NCBI GenBank assembly: GCA_903832295.1
Contig: CAILAZ010000093.1
Span: 16,874 to 80,873, forward strand
From: an uncultured Acidobacteriota bacterium
GTDB taxonomy: Bacteria; Acidobacteriota; Terriglobia; Terriglobales; Acidobacteriaceae
DNA: 64,000 bases
Direction: 5' to 3'
Part shown: in pieces, positions 26,322 to 39,199 of the stretch
Numbering within the stretch: the first letter of the stretch is position 1
How the letters are laid out: each line of letters begins with the position of its first letter
Translations under genes and position numbers: made by a program
The notes under the pieces: generated by a model
Told to the model about the DNA's origin: nothing
The model's database searches: none
Seen by the model: the letters and a program-made list of their open reading frames with translations, nothing else

Positions 26322-27803
26322 TTGGAAGCCGCGGTAGCTGCTGCCGGGCGCCCACGCCTTCCCGGCGAGCGCGAACGCGCCTTCCTTGTCGGAGTCGAAT
26401 TCCGCAGCCGTCCCCACTCGCGTGCTGAGAAAGGGACCGACTCCGCGGAGGACCTCGCCGGAAAAGCCGCGCGTATCACGCCACAAGCAGCACAGGCGAA
26501 GTCTGCCTCGCGCACGCTGCATCTGGATGCAGAAGACCATGCAGTCCCCTTCAACGCTGAGGAGTCTCTCGCCGAACTGCGCGAACTGACCACCAGCGCA
26601 GGGGCTGAGGTTGTCGGAGAGATCCTGCAGCGCCGGGACCGCCCCGACCCAGCAACGCTCATCGGACGCGGCAAGGTGGAGGAGGTTGCCGCCGCCGCCA
26701 AGATGGCCGACGCCGGCGTCCTGATTTTCGATCACGAATTGTCTTCATCGCAGCTCCGCAACCTGGAACGCGAGTTCCACTGCCGGGTTGTGGATAGAAC
26801 CCAGCTTATTCTCGATATTTTTGCCCGTCACGCCCGAACCAGTGAAGGCCAACTCCAAGTCGAACTGGCACAACTGGAGTACATGCTGCCCCGGCTGGCC
26901 GGCCGCGGCGTGGAAATGTCCCAACTCGGAGGCGGCATCGGCACCAGAGGACCGGGCGAAACCCAGCTCGAAACCGACCGCCGCAAAATTCATCGTCGAA
27001 TTAAGCATGTAAAAGAGCAGATCGAGGACGTGCGCCGCATCCGTTCACAGCAGCGCCAGCGGCGGGAGAGCATCCCAGTGCCCGTCGTTGCCCTGGTAGG
27101 CTACACCAACGCCGGAAAGTCCACGCTGTTCAATGCGCTTACCCGTGCGGGAGTACTTGAAAGCTCGCGCATGTTCGCTACCCTCGATCCCACGCTGCGC
27201 TCCGTGACCCTGCCGTCACGCCGCGAAATTCTGCTCTCCGACACGGTAGGCTTTATCCGAAACCTGCCCACCACTCTGGTCTCGGCCTTCCGCGCCACTC
27301 TGGAAGAAGTGCAGAGGGCTGCGATTCTCCTCCAGGTAACCGACGCTACCAGTGCCACGGCCGCTGAGCAGATGGCGCAAGTCGAATCAGTCCTCCGCGA
27401 ACTGGAGGCCTTTGATAAGCCGCAAATCCACGTTCTGAACAAGATTGACCTTTTCAACGAGCCGACGCGGCTCACGCTAAAGGACACCAACGAGAGCGTG
27501 CACATTTCCGCTGCCAGTGGTCTCCGGCTTGAGAATTTACTGTCCGCGATTGACGCACATCTCTCGCACGACCCTATTGTCCGCGCCCGTCTCCGCGTGC
27601 CGCAGTCTGAGGGTAAAGCGCTGGCTCAGATCCAAGCCAGAAGCGTAGTCATTTCCCGCGAGTACGGGGAGAACGAAGCTGTGGAATTCGAAGTGGATGC
27701 ACCCGAATCCCTGCTCCGTCAGCTCAAAGAGTTTGTAATCGCGGCCCCTCCCCGCCGTAAGCTCGCACGGACCAAGAAGAGCCCCAACGCTGACTCATTG
27801 TGA
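26322..27803 (+). CDS. hflX: GTPase HflX
   Basis: Ribosome-associated GTPase that splits stalled or stressed 70S ribosomes. The 493-residue protein has the N-terminal HflX domain ([29 protein letters not shown]), the [19 protein letters not shown] linker, and a G domain with GYTNAGKST (G1), [10 protein letters not shown] (G3) and NKID (G4). The only start codon between the hfq stop and the conserved N-terminus is TTG at 26322, with no clear Shine-Dalgarno sequence. The frame is continuous with hfq after its TGA, so coupling or low-level readthrough is possible. The hfq-hflX order is common in bacteria. Confidence 0.92.
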   Translation: MEAAVAAAGRPRLPGERERAFLVGVEFRSRPHSRAEKGTDSAEDLAGKAARITPQAAQAKSASRTLHLDAEDHAVPFNAEESLAELRELTTSAGAEVVGEILQRRDRPDPATLIGRGKVEEVAAAAKMADAGVLIFDHELSSSQLRNLEREFHCRVVDRTQLILDIFARHARTSEGQLQVELAQLEYMLPRLAGRGVEMSQLGGGIGTRGPGETQLETDRRKIHRRIKHVKEQIEDVRRIRSQQRQRRESIPVPVVALVGYTNAGKSTLFNALTRAGVLESSRMFATLDPTLRSVTLPSRREILLSDTVGFIRNLPTTLVSAFRATLEEVQRAAILLQVTDATSATAAEQMAQVESVLRELEAFDKPQIHVLNKIDLFNEPTRLTLKDTNESVHISAASGLRLENLLSAIDAHLSHDPIVRARLRVPQSEGKALAQIQARSVVISREYGENEAVEFEVDAPESLLRQLKEFVIAAPPRRKLARTKKSPNADSL

Positions 27804-28164
27804 GTCCTTGCCAAGCCTAGGACGGGGATGTGAAATTCAGTTTCGATCCAGAGCAGATTCTTCTTGCAATTGAACGCATAAGAAAATTAAATGGGCCTGT
27901 GGGTGAGGAGCGGTGACACTTCCTCAGCCACAGGCCCACTCGATCCGGATTGGATCGGAGGCGATGGCAGCTATAGTAGCGCTATCCTTCCGGTAGTCAA
28001 GAAAGATCGAGAGTAGATTCCGTTTTTCTCCCGTTTTTGTAACCAAAACGGGCCAAATTTTGAGATCATTCAGGCAAACATTGACAGTTCCGCTTTAGGA
28101 GTGGTAGCTTCGGGAGTTCCTTTAAATCCCTACACTTCTCGGTCGTCGAACTCACGATATTGAA
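27804..28164. other. Intergenic region between hflX and the ATP synthase operon
   Basis: No gene seen in 361 bases. It contains a strong hairpin at 27892-27938 (11-bp plus 5-bp stem, with one mismatch), a second stem at 28030-28052 (CCCGTTTT/AAAACGGG), and an exact TTGACA at 28081-28086 that may be the -35 element of the ATP synthase operon. The matching -10 (TAGCTT, 18-base spacer) is weak. The first hairpin is followed by a T-rich run only on the minus strand. Confidence 0.5.
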
Positions 28165-28635
28165 ATGGAACAGACCCTCAGGCAACTAGGTGAATTACTG
28201 CTCGGCGCCATCCCCACCGTGGTGCTTCTTCTGGCCCTTTATGGCTTGTACTACGTAATTTTGCACAAGCCGTTGGAGGCCGTATTGGCCGAGCGCCGCA
28301 AGCGGACCCAGGGAGCGGTCGAACAGGCGCGCGCTGACATCGCCGCCGCCTCGGCCAGAGCCTCTGAGTATGAGACGCGTCTCCGCGATGCACGACTAGC
28401 CGTCTTCAAATCGCTCGACAATCGCCGCAAACAGGCAATCGATGCTCGCGCCGCCGCCGTAGCGCAGGCCCGGGAGCACGCCCAGCAGCAGATTGCGCAG
28501 GCGAAGGCCCAGGTTGAGCAGGAAGCCGCCGTCGCTCGCGTCACTTTGGAGACGGACAGCGACCGCATCGCCACCCAGATCATTCAGGCCATTCTCAACG
28601 CCGGCACCTCTCCGGCATCCGTGGGTGGACGATAA
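28165..28635 (+). CDS. atpF: ATP synthase Fo subunit b'
   Basis: Peripheral-stalk subunit of F1Fo ATP synthase. The 156-residue protein has one N-terminal membrane helix (about residues 12-33, AIPTVVLLLALYGLYYVI) followed by a long Ala/Arg/Gln/Glu-rich coiled coil to the C-terminus, the usual b/b' layout. It is shorter than the second b-type subunit encoded next and has no signal peptide, so b' or b1 is the most suitable name. It is the first gene of the operon and overlaps the next start as TAATG. Confidence 0.85.
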   Translation: MEQTLRQLGELLLGAIPTVVLLLALYGLYYVILHKPLEAVLAERRKRTQGAVEQARADIAAASARASEYETRLRDARLAVFKSLDNRRKQAIDARAAAVAQAREHAQQQIAQAKAQVEQEAAVARVTLETDSDRIATQIIQAILNAGTSPASVGGR

Positions 28636-29381
28636 TGGCGAAGCCTATCCGTATTTGTCTCATTACTGTATGTCTTCTGCTGGGAACAGGGTTGCTCTTC
28701 GCCCAGTCCAGTCCCCAGGTATCCCCTCCCGCAAGCGTTTCCAGCGCACAACCCGCCGATCTCAAAAGCGCTCCCGAAGAGAGCACAGGGAAGTCCGCGG
28801 TGAATGCAAGGGAAGAGCGTGCGCCCGCGGAAGAGGAAGAGGAGAACATTCAATTCAAGTACTCGCCCATGGTGAGAAAAGTGGCAGGCGCCACGGGACT
28901 TTCAAAAGAGGCGATTTACTGGATCTTCCTCATTATTAACTTCCTCATCCTCGCGGTCGCTCTGGGCTGGGTGGTAAAGAAAGTCATGCCCCACGGCTTC
29001 GCTCCGCGCACGGCCGAAATCCAGAAGGGGATCGAAGACGCCCGCAAGGCCAGCGCAGATGCCAGTGCCCGTCTCGCCGAAATTGAAAACCGCCTGACCA
29101 AGTTGGATGCCGAGATTGCCGAGATTCGCACCGCTGCAGAAGCTGATTTCAGCGTAGAGGAGCAGCGCATCAAGGCTGCCGCCGAGCAGGACGCGAAGAA
29201 CGTCATCGTCTCCGCCGAGCAGGAAATCGCAGCTGCCGCCCGCACCGCACAGCGCGACCTCAAGGCCTTTGTCGCCGAACTTGCCGTCGATTTGGCAGAA
29301 AAGAAGATCAGGGTGGACGACGCTACCGATCAGGCACTGGTTCGCAGCTTTGCGTCCCAACTCGGAAAGGATGGTCAATAA
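28635..29381 (+). CDS. atpF: ATP synthase Fo subunit b with N-terminal extension
   Basis: Second peripheral-stalk subunit. The 248-residue protein is longer than usual: it begins with a signal-peptide-like segment (MAKPIRICLITVCLLLGTGLLFAQ), then about 60 residues rich in Ser, Pro, Ala and Glu (including a run EEEEEN), then the canonical b membrane helix (about 96-115, IYWIFLIINFLILAVALGW) and the coiled coil. If the first segment is cleaved, the acidic extension would lie in the periplasm. Translation is coupled to both neighbours by overlapping stop/start codons (TAATG). Confidence 0.88.
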   Translation: MAKPIRICLITVCLLLGTGLLFAQSSPQVSPPASVSSAQPADLKSAPEESTGKSAVNAREERAPAEEEEENIQFKYSPMVRKVAGATGLSKEAIYWIFLIINFLILAVALGWVVKKVMPHGFAPRTAEIQKGIEDARKASADASARLAEIENRLTKLDAEIAEIRTAAEADFSVEEQRIKAAAEQDAKNVIVSAEQEIAAAARTAQRDLKAFVAELAVDLAEKKIRVDDATDQALVRSFASQLGKDGQ

Positions 29382-29923
29382 TGGCAGCTGTTTCCAGCCG
29401 TTACGCCCGCGCCTTCGCCGACGTCATCTCCGGAGTCAATCTGGACTCCAACAAGGTCGTCTTGCAGCTCCACTCGCTGGTTGTTGCCTTTCAGGAGAGC
29501 CGCGAACTCCGCGAAGTTTGGGAGTCACCAGCCATCACGGTAGATCAGAAGCATCGTGTACTGGATGCCCTGGCCGCCAGGGTTGGTGTAACAGACCGCC
29601 CGGTGCGCAACTTTATTGCCGTGCTCATCGACCAGGATCGCATTGGGTTGCTGCCTGAGATTGCTGACCAGTTGGATCTGGAGCTTAACGCTCGCGCCGG
29701 GCGCATCGATGCGCAGATTGTCAGCGCGCGCGAACTCGCTCCCGAGCAACGAAATACCCTGGTCGCCGAACTCTCCCGTCTCACAGGCAAGGTTGTTCTT
29801 CCGCACTATGCAACGGACGAGAAGTTGCTCGGCGGAGTAAAGGTACGGGTTGGCAGCACGATCTACGACGGTTCCGTCAGTGGACAGTTGCAGCGCATCC
29901 GTCAGCAATTAAGCGAGAACTAG
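29381..29923 (+). CDS. atpH: ATP synthase F1 subunit delta
   Basis: Peripheral-stalk subunit connecting b to the top of the F1 hexamer. The 180-residue protein begins MAAVSSRYARAFADVI and ends in the family C-terminal signature KLLGGVKVRVGSTIYDGSVSGQLQRI. Length is typical. Its ATG overlaps the stop of the preceding b gene. Confidence 0.93.
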   Translation: MAAVSSRYARAFADVISGVNLDSNKVVLQLHSLVVAFQESRELREVWESPAITVDQKHRVLDALAARVGVTDRPVRNFIAVLIDQDRIGLLPEIADQLDLELNARAGRIDAQIVSARELAPEQRNTLVAELSRLTGKVVLPHYATDEKLLGGVKVRVGSTIYDGSVSGQLQRIRQQLSEN

Positions 29924-30015
29924 ATTTTCACGCAGATGCGCCGGAGACTTTTTCGGCAGGCAATTGATTTCGATTTATTCCATACTCTGCCGGTAAGACG
30001 GCACACGGTAGCTGA

Positions 30016-31569
<1,554 letters not shown>

Positions 31570-31592
31570 GGCGACAGCCAGAGTGAACGAAT

Positions 31593-32627
<1,035 letters not shown>

Positions 32628-32721
32628 CCCCATCTCCCGCGCGAGCGGGGATGCACGAATTCAGAACCACGGGTTTCTGCTTGTGGGGTTCGCCCCGGGA
32701 ACCTTGAAACTTTGAAACTAG

Positions 32722-34176
<1,455 letters not shown>

Positions 34177-34233
34177 GCAACTCGGGCACTCCGTGTGGCG
34201 ACTTATGCCGCGCGGAGTCCCAGGACATTCACC

Positions 34234-34638
34234 ATGGCAGATACGATCGAACTCGAAATCGTCACCCCGGAGCGCCTCGTCGTGAAAGACAAGGCGGAAG
34301 AGATTCAGATTCCGGGCCGCAACGGCTACCTCGGAATCCTCCCCGGCCACGCACCGCTTATCACCGAGCTCGCCGTCGGAGAAATCACCTACGTCAACGC
34401 CGGCGTCTCCACCAGCCTTTCCGTTGCCTGGGGCTTCGCCGAGGTTCTCGCCGACAAGGTCACCATCATCGCGGAAGCCGCAGAGCGAGCCGAAGATATC
34501 GATGTCCCCCGCGCTGAAGCCGCCCGCGAACGTGCACAGGAGCAGCTCAAGAAGGCCGAAGATGCCGCCCAGTTCGACGAGGCCTATCTCGCGATCGCGC
34601 GCGCCGATGCCCGCTTGGCCGTCGCCAAGAAGCAGTAG
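34234..34638 (+). CDS. atpC: ATP synthase F1 subunit epsilon
   Basis: Rotor subunit that can inhibit ATP hydrolysis. The 134-residue protein has the N-terminal beta-sandwich with [13 protein letters not shown] and [21 protein letters not shown], followed by a helical C-terminal hairpin rich in Ala, Glu and Arg. The ATG at 34234 is chosen because it gives the family start; the open frame begins 39 bases earlier. It is the last gene of the operon and is followed by an intrinsic terminator. No atpB (a) or atpE (c) gene is in this cluster. Confidence 0.93.
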   Translation: MADTIELEIVTPERLVVKDKAEEIQIPGRNGYLGILPGHAPLITELAVGEITYVNAGVSTSLSVAWGFAEVLADKVTIIAEAAERAEDIDVPRAEAARERAQEQLKKAEDAAQFDEAYLAIARADARLAVAKKQ

Positions 34639-34662
34639 CTGCCCTACCGCACACCGCTATCC

Positions 34663-34691
34663 AGGCCCCGGGCAGTTCGGGGCCTTTTCTT
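34663..34691 (+). terminator. Terminator of the ATP synthase operon
   Basis: AGGCCCCG and CGGGGCCT form an 8-bp stem with a 7-base loop, followed by TTTTCTTT, 25 bases after the atpC stop. Confidence 0.85.
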
Positions 34692-34804
34692 TGGCAGCAA
34701 TGGTGCTTTTGCCGCACCGCTGCCGCCGCGAATCCCGCCTCTGGTACACTCAACGGTTCCCCGCGCCATCATTCCGGCGCACCGGCACAAGGAGGCATCA
34801 CCAT

Positions 34805-35656
34805 ATGACCATTCAAACCATAGGCGTCGTCGGCGCCGGAACCATGGGCAACGGAATCGCTCACGTCTGCGCCAAGGCCGGATTCAACATCATCCTCGTT
34901 GAAGTCGAGCAACGCTTCCTCGACCGGGGCATAGCCGCCATCACTAAAAACTTGGCCCGTGAAGTGGAAAAAGCCAAGCTCACCGCCGAGCATCGTGACG
35001 CCGCGCTCGCGCGCATCCATGGCACGCTCTCGCGGGATCCTCTAGCCTCCTGCCAGCTTGTCATCGAAGCTGCTAGTGAACGTTTCGAAATCAAGCAGCA
35101 GCTCTTTCAGCAACTCGACCAGCTCTGTCCCCCGGAAACCATCCTCGCCTCCAATACCTCTTCCATCTCCATCACCAAGCTCGCCGGACAAACCAGGCGC
35201 CCTGACCGCGTCATCGGCATGCACTTCTTCAACCCTGTTCCCATCATGAAGCTTGTCGAAGTAATTCGCGGCCTTGCCACCAGTGATGACACCTACGCTG
35301 CTGTAAAGGAAGCAGCCGAGCGGCTCGGCAAAACTCCGGTTGAGGTCAACGACGCTCCCGGCTTCGTCAGCAATCGTGTTCTCATGCCTCTCATCAACGA
35401 AGCCATTTACAGCGTGATGGAGGGCGTTGCCACCCCGGAAGCGGTCGATGAAGTATTCAAACTCGGCATGGCGCATCCCATGGGGCCACTCACCCTGGCC
35501 GATTTCATCGGTCTCGATGTCTGTCTTGACATCATGCGCGTCCTGCAGGAGGGCCTCGGCGATCCCAAGTACCGCCCCTGCCCCCTGCTCATCAAGATGG
35601 TCGATGCCGGGTGGCTCGGGCGCAAGTCCGGACGCGGCTTCTACAAGTACGAATAG
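34805..35656 (+). CDS. 3-hydroxybutyryl-CoA (3-hydroxyacyl-CoA) dehydrogenase
   Basis: NAD-dependent enzyme that oxidises 3-hydroxyacyl-CoA to the 3-keto form (or the reverse). The 283-residue protein has [20 protein letters not shown] (NAD site), [29 protein letters not shown] with the catalytic His, and [22 protein letters not shown] in the C-terminal domain. Length matches single-function Hbd/PaaH enzymes. GGAGG lies at a good distance before the ATG at 34805. It stands alone between two terminators and fits the beta-oxidation/ETF theme of the window. Confidence 0.93.
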   Translation: MTIQTIGVVGAGTMGNGIAHVCAKAGFNIILVEVEQRFLDRGIAAITKNLAREVEKAKLTAEHRDAALARIHGTLSRDPLASCQLVIEAASERFEIKQQLFQQLDQLCPPETILASNTSSISITKLAGQTRRPDRVIGMHFFNPVPIMKLVEVIRGLATSDDTYAAVKEAAERLGKTPVEVNDAPGFVSNRVLMPLINEAIYSVMEGVATPEAVDEVFKLGMAHPMGPLTLADFIGLDVCLDIMRVLQEGLGDPKYRPCPLLIKMVDAGWLGRKSGRGFYKYE

Positions 35657-35672
35657 GCGCTCTTAGCGCAGC

Positions 35673-35700
35673 AAAAAGCGCGGGCTGCGTGCCCGCGCTT
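35673..35700. terminator. Bidirectional terminator
   Basis: AAGCGCGGGC and GCCCGCGCTT form a perfect 10-bp stem with a 5-base loop, preceded by an A-run. It lies between convergent stops of the hydroxyacyl-CoA dehydrogenase (35656) and DinB-family (35719) genes. Confidence 0.8.
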
Positions 35701-35718
35701 CGTCATACTGCTCTCTCT

Positions 35719-36192
35719 CTACTTCGTGGTCTTGTCGTCTGCCGAAGGCCCATAGACACCCGGAACCTTCAGGCCCGCCTGGTGCATCAGCACCATCATC
35801 TCTCCCCTGTGGTGCGCCTGATGAGCCACAAGCAACCCCAGGATCGCGCCCCGGCGGAAGCTCTGCCCGAACGCTGGCACCTCTTCGCCCAGTTGCTCGT
35901 TGCTCCACTTCTCTTGCACTGCATCGGCCACCAGTTTCGTATTGTGCTCATAGGCGGAGACAATCTCTGCCACCGTTGCCAGCGTCCCGCCCGCTGGTGG
36001 AGCGACCAACCCGGCGTGCGCCGGAATTCCGAGGATGCTGTTCGTCAGGTGTGCTGCCACCCAGCCCAGTGTGTAGCCTCCAGGCTTCACGCTCTGCGCA
36101 AGAGAGTCATCGCTCAGCGCACCAAAGACGCGCAACGTTGATTTGCGCTCTCTCGTCCACGTCTCAAGAAAATCTTCTACGGTTCTATACAT
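35719..36192 (-). CDS. DinB-family metal-dependent protein
   Basis: A 157-residue four-helix-bundle protein of the DinB/YfiT type. The His ligands of the metal site are seen in GWVAAHLTNSILG (near residue 55) and AHQAHHRGEMMVLM (near 128). The ATG at 36192 is chosen as it gives the family start MYRTVEDFLETW; the frame remains open upstream without similarity. Members include thiol transferases and proteins of unknown function, so the substrate cannot be given. Confidence 0.8.
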   Translation of the reverse strand: MYRTVEDFLETWTRERKSTLRVFGALSDDSLAQSVKPGGYTLGWVAAHLTNSILGIPAHAGLVAPPAGGTLATVAEIVSAYEHNTKLVADAVQEKWSNEQLGEEVPAFGQSFRRGAILGLLVAHQAHHRGEMMVLMHQAGLKVPGVYGPSADDKTTK

Positions 36193-36285
36193 GACAGAAA
36201 CGATAATCCCCGCTCGCGTTTTCAGCAAGTCAGTTGTTCCGCGCCGCCTGACTGGATAGAATCGCTGCGCAGGACTTTGCCAGCC

Positions 36286-36666
36286 ATGACTATCTCCAGG
36301 CCCGAACGCTTTCCGCTCGCCTTCGCCCTCTTCGCCCTGCTTCTGGGCGCCGGATGCGGCGTCCTTCACGTGCTCGTTGAGACCATGGAGGACCCAGATC
36401 CCTTGCTCTCTGCTTTAGCCGTCACCGTGGTCACAATGCTTCTCGGCCTGCTTCGTCCGGCGCGCCCCTGGCGGTGGGTTCTCTTCGTCGGACTTCCGGT
36501 GCCGCTCGCCATCCTTATTGCCAGTTTCGTCATTCCCACTGCACACTTCACTCGCGCCAGCATTGCAGGTTCCTTTCTCGTCTCCCTGCCCGGTTGCGCC
36601 GGCGCATTCGGTGGGTCCATCCTCCGCCGCAAGCTTTCTGAGATATTTTTCGAAGAGAACTCCTGA
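36286..36666 (+). CDS. Hypothetical multi-pass membrane protein
   Basis: A 126-residue protein with four hydrophobic segments (about residues 10-30, 42-57, 63-83 and 92-112) and a short charged C-terminus (RRKLSEIFFEENS). No family is recognised. The ATG at 36286 is preferred over a TTG nine bases upstream. It is transcribed away from the DinB gene. Confidence 0.55.
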   Translation: MTISRPERFPLAFALFALLLGAGCGVLHVLVETMEDPDPLLSALAVTVVTMLLGLLRPARPWRWVLFVGLPVPLAILIASFVIPTAHFTRASIAGSFLVSLPGCAGAFGGSILRRKLSEIFFEENS

Positions 36667-36681
36667 CCCCTGTCACGCCAG

Positions 36682-36708
36682 AAAAATGCCCTCGCCGTAG
36701 CGAGGGCA
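36682..36708 (-). terminator. Terminator of the PF04185 phosphoesterase gene
   Basis: TGCCCTCGC and GCGAGGGCA form a 9-bp stem with a 4-base loop; on the minus strand it is followed by a run of five T. Confidence 0.85.
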
Positions 36709-36725
36709 CTCGCGAACGTCAGATA

Positions 36726-38159
36726 CTATGGAACCCTGTCGTAGTAGCAAGCTGCCGACGTCGTCTGTGCTGGCGGCGTTCCCGGATTCAGATTCGGGCC
36801 GCTCCAATCGAAGAACTCCGTCATATCCATCTGCGCGGCATCGCGCTTGGTGAGCGAAGGAAGACTGAAACGCGCCTCGATGAACTTCAGCATCGCTGTA
36901 AAATCTGCCGGAGTGTTCGACACGTAATGCTTCTTCGTAAACGGCGAAATCACGGCCATCGGAACCCGAAGCCCGCTGATCGTAAAGTCTCCCGTCGGAT
37001 CCCCTGGAGGCAAGTCTATTGGGGCAATTCCATCCGGGCTCACGGTCTGCATCGGGGGTACATGGTCATAGAATCCGCCGAACTCGTCGTAGGTCCAGAA
37101 GAACACCGAGTCCTTCCAGTTCGGCCCGTTCATCAACGCAGTCACAAAGCTCTCCACGTAGGCCGAGCCCTGCTGGATGTTCACGTTCGGGTGCTCGTCC
37201 AACTCGTCCTGGTTCAGCGCCTCATTGGTCTCGTAGCCGGACTCGATCAGCGACACCTGGGGCAGTGTTCCCGCCGCCGCGTCGGCCGCAAACGTCTTGG
37301 CATCCACAAAATGGTCCAGATGCTTCGGCGTGAACAGGTAAAACGCATCCATGTAGCTTCCCTTAGAGGGAGCGGATGCATTGTAGTTCGTCACGTAAAC
37401 CTTCCACGTTACCCCGGCGTCCTGCAGCAACTCAAAGATCGTCTTCGCCGTCACGTTCCAGATGTTTGTCGTGTTGTTATTCGGATATGCATGCCCCTGT
37501 GAAGTCGCTGCCAGCAGGTACATGCGGTTGATCTGGGTGCGTGCCGGGGCCGCGCTGAACCACCGGTTACTGGTTGCAAACTGCGTGGCCGCCCAGTAAT
37601 AGAATGGCAGTTCGTTCTCCGTGTAGTACCCCATCGCCCTCAAGCCCGCAGGATCCTCGCAGGTTACTCCGCGATTCGCGGCGTCGTGAACACAGAAGCC
37701 ACCCTGCATCGCCGCTGCCCCGTCCATCGGCGGAGTGCCTGTCACCTGTGTAGGATGTGCGAGGTTGATGGTATTGTGCGTTTCCTGCCAGTTGCTGGTC
37801 AGGTCTGTCGTGCAAACGCTTGTCATGTGCACCGGAGAGACATTCGGCGAGCCGTCCCAGGTCTTCAGCGAAACGCCCGACGGAGTTCCGTCAATATCGG
37901 CTGCCGCCCCCGCACCCTGCGCTGCCCGGTATGCCCCTAAATGTCCAAAATAATGATCGAAGCTGCGGTTCTCCTGCATCATGATCACGATGTGATTCAC
38001 CGATTGCAGGCTTCCTGTGCTTCCGCCTCCCCCGCCAGTACCTCCTCCGTTTCCTCCCCCCGCTCCACCGTTCGACGCGGGCGATGTCCCTGTTCCTGAT
38101 CCACAACCTGCCAACCCCAAGAGCCCAACTGCCAAAACCAAACCCAAGAACTGCCTCAC
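36726..38159 (-). CDS. Exported PF04185-type phosphoesterase (phospholipase C/acid phosphatase-like)
   Basis: A 477-residue lipoprotein-like enzyme. The N-terminus MRQFLGLVLAVGLLGLAGC has a lipobox with Cys at 19, followed by a Gly/Ser-rich linker (about residues 20-50). The catalytic domain starts HIVIMMQENRSFDHYFG, the signature of the phosphoesterase family, and continues with WTYDEFGGFYDHVPPM and SPFTKKHYVS. These enzymes act outside the cytoplasm on phospholipids or phosphate monoesters, and the exact substrate is not predictable. The GTG start has AGGAG nine bases upstream. Confidence 0.85.
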   Translation of the reverse strand: MRQFLGLVLAVGLLGLAGCGSGTGTSPASNGGAGGGNGGGTGGGGGSTGSLQSVNHIVIMMQENRSFDHYFGHLGAYRAAQGAGAAADIDGTPSGVSLKTWDGSPNVSPVHMTSVCTTDLTSNWQETHNTINLAHPTQVTGTPPMDGAAAMQGGFCVHDAANRGVTCEDPAGLRAMGYYTENELPFYYWAATQFATSNRWFSAAPARTQINRMYLLAATSQGHAYPNNNTTNIWNVTAKTIFELLQDAGVTWKVYVTNYNASAPSKGSYMDAFYLFTPKHLDHFVDAKTFAADAAAGTLPQVSLIESGYETNEALNQDELDEHPNVNIQQGSAYVESFVTALMNGPNWKDSVFFWTYDEFGGFYDHVPPMQTVSPDGIAPIDLPPGDPTGDFTISGLRVPMAVISPFTKKHYVSNTPADFTAMLKFIEARFSLPSLTKRDAAQMDMTEFFDWSGPNLNPGTPPAQTTSAACYYDRVP

Positions 38160-38361
38160 AGACCCACTCCTGAACTGCCCCGTTAGGATGTGGCTCCTCT
38201 CCCCTGTGTTGCCCTTTTCTCATTCACCGCCCTGGGCGTCGCACGTGAAATCCTCTGTAGCCCTGCTTGAACCTTCAGCTACAACGGATTTCCGATGCTT
38301 CTCATCTCATAGTCCGACCCCCGGGAAATCCGAACGTTTGCTGCACGACTGGAGAGATGCA

Positions 38362-38577
38362 ATGCCCAAGCTCGATCACTGGATCTTCCTGGCTTTGCTC
38401 ATCGCATGGATCGCTCTTACTGCATCGGGTAGGTTCTTGGGCGGAGCCGTGAATCTGTTACCGCTGGCAGCACTTCTGCTTCTCGTTCGCCGTCTCGAAC
38501 GTGTCCGTTCCCGTCCGGGCAATCAAACCGGTGTACAAGAACGCCCGCTTGCTAAAAAGCAAACGGCCGCCCGTTGA
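38362..38577 (+). CDS. Small two-helix membrane protein
   Basis: A 71-residue protein starting MPKLDHWIFLALLIAWIALTA, with hydrophobic segments at about residues 7-22 and 29-43, and a basic, Gln-rich C-terminus. GGAGAG lies seven bases before the ATG. No family is recognised, but the layout resembles many short stress-linked membrane proteins of unknown role. Its stop codon lies inside the loop of the hairpin at 38565-38584. Confidence 0.55.
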   Translation: MPKLDHWIFLALLIAWIALTASGRFLGGAVNLLPLAALLLLVRRLERVRSRPGNQTGVQERPLAKKQTAAR

Positions 38578-38584
38578 GGCGGCC
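38565..38584. terminator. Hairpin between convergent genes
   Basis: GGCCGCC and GGCGGCC form a 7-bp stem around the stop codon of the small membrane protein; the DksA-type gene converges from the right. There is no clear T-run on the plus strand; on the minus strand TTTGCTTTTTAGC follows. Confidence 0.55.
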
Positions 38585-38615
38585 AGTTCGTTCAGCAATT
38601 GCCGGCGTGGATACT

Positions 38616-38993
38616 CTAGTTCTCTTGAGCCTGCTGCTCTAGTTCTCCTCGCTCAATCTTCTCCTGGCAGGAAATGCAGTGCCGAGCCCAGGGAATCGCC
38701 TCCAGGCGCCGTTCATTGATCTCATTGCCGCATTGTTCGCACTCCCCGTAAGTACCCTCCGCAATGCTGGAAAGGGCGTGCTCCACCATTTGAAGAAACT
38801 GCCGGTCGTTGTTGCTGCGCGCAAATAAAAACTCCTTCTGGTACGAGCTCGATGCGCGATCGGCAATGTCCTGGGCTGAGTCGGTCGCCTGTGCCGCGCG
38901 TCCGTCTTCCTCGGTTCTGGCAACGCTATCCCGCAGACGATGCCTTCTGGTTTCCAGCAGAGTTCTGTAGTGTTCGAGTTTTTGTTTATCCAT
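38616..38993 (-). CDS. DksA/TraR-type zinc-finger protein
   Basis: A 125-residue protein with an N-terminal coiled coil (about residues 1-75) and a C4 zinc finger formed by CEQCGNEI (near 84) and CISCQEKI (near 105). Related proteins bind the RNA polymerase secondary channel and modify ppGpp-dependent transcription. The start at 38993 (MDKQKLEHYRTLL) is preferred to a TTG twelve bases upstream. A very good sigma-70 promoter lies about 57 bases upstream. Confidence 0.88.
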   Translation of the reverse strand: MDKQKLEHYRTLLETRRHRLRDSVARTEEDGRAAQATDSAQDIADRASSSYQKEFLFARSNNDRQFLQMVEHALSSIAEGTYGECEQCGNEINERRLEAIPWARHCISCQEKIERGELEQQAQEN

Positions 38994-39049
38994 AAGTCCA
39001 GCCAAACCTTCAATTCACAGGGCTTTGCGCCAGTGGTCACAAAGCAGAG

Positions 39050-39078
39050 ATCATATGCGCCGCCGTTGCCCCGGTCAA
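39050..39078 (-). promoter_or_regulatory. Sigma-70-type promoter of the DksA-type gene
   Basis: On the minus strand TTGACC (39078-39073), a 17-base spacer and TATGAT (39055-39050): 5 of 6 matches to both consensus hexamers at ideal spacing, about 57 bases before the ATG at 38993. Confidence 0.7.
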
Positions 39079-39171
39079 TCATTTGCTGCATCGCAAAATC
39101 TCTTCGCGGTCAATTTTGATGCAGCGATATCTCCCTTTGATGGAGCCGATCGTGCATTCCCTGACACCAGC

Positions 39172-39199
39172 AAAAAAGCGACCTTTTTGAGGTCGCTTT
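39172..39199 (-). terminator. Terminator-like hairpin downstream of the sigma-54 regulator
   Basis: AAAGCGACCT and AGGTCGCTTT form a 10-bp stem with a 5-base loop; on the minus strand the stem runs into six T. The sigma-54 regulator gene ends about 290 bases upstream of it. Confidence 0.8.
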
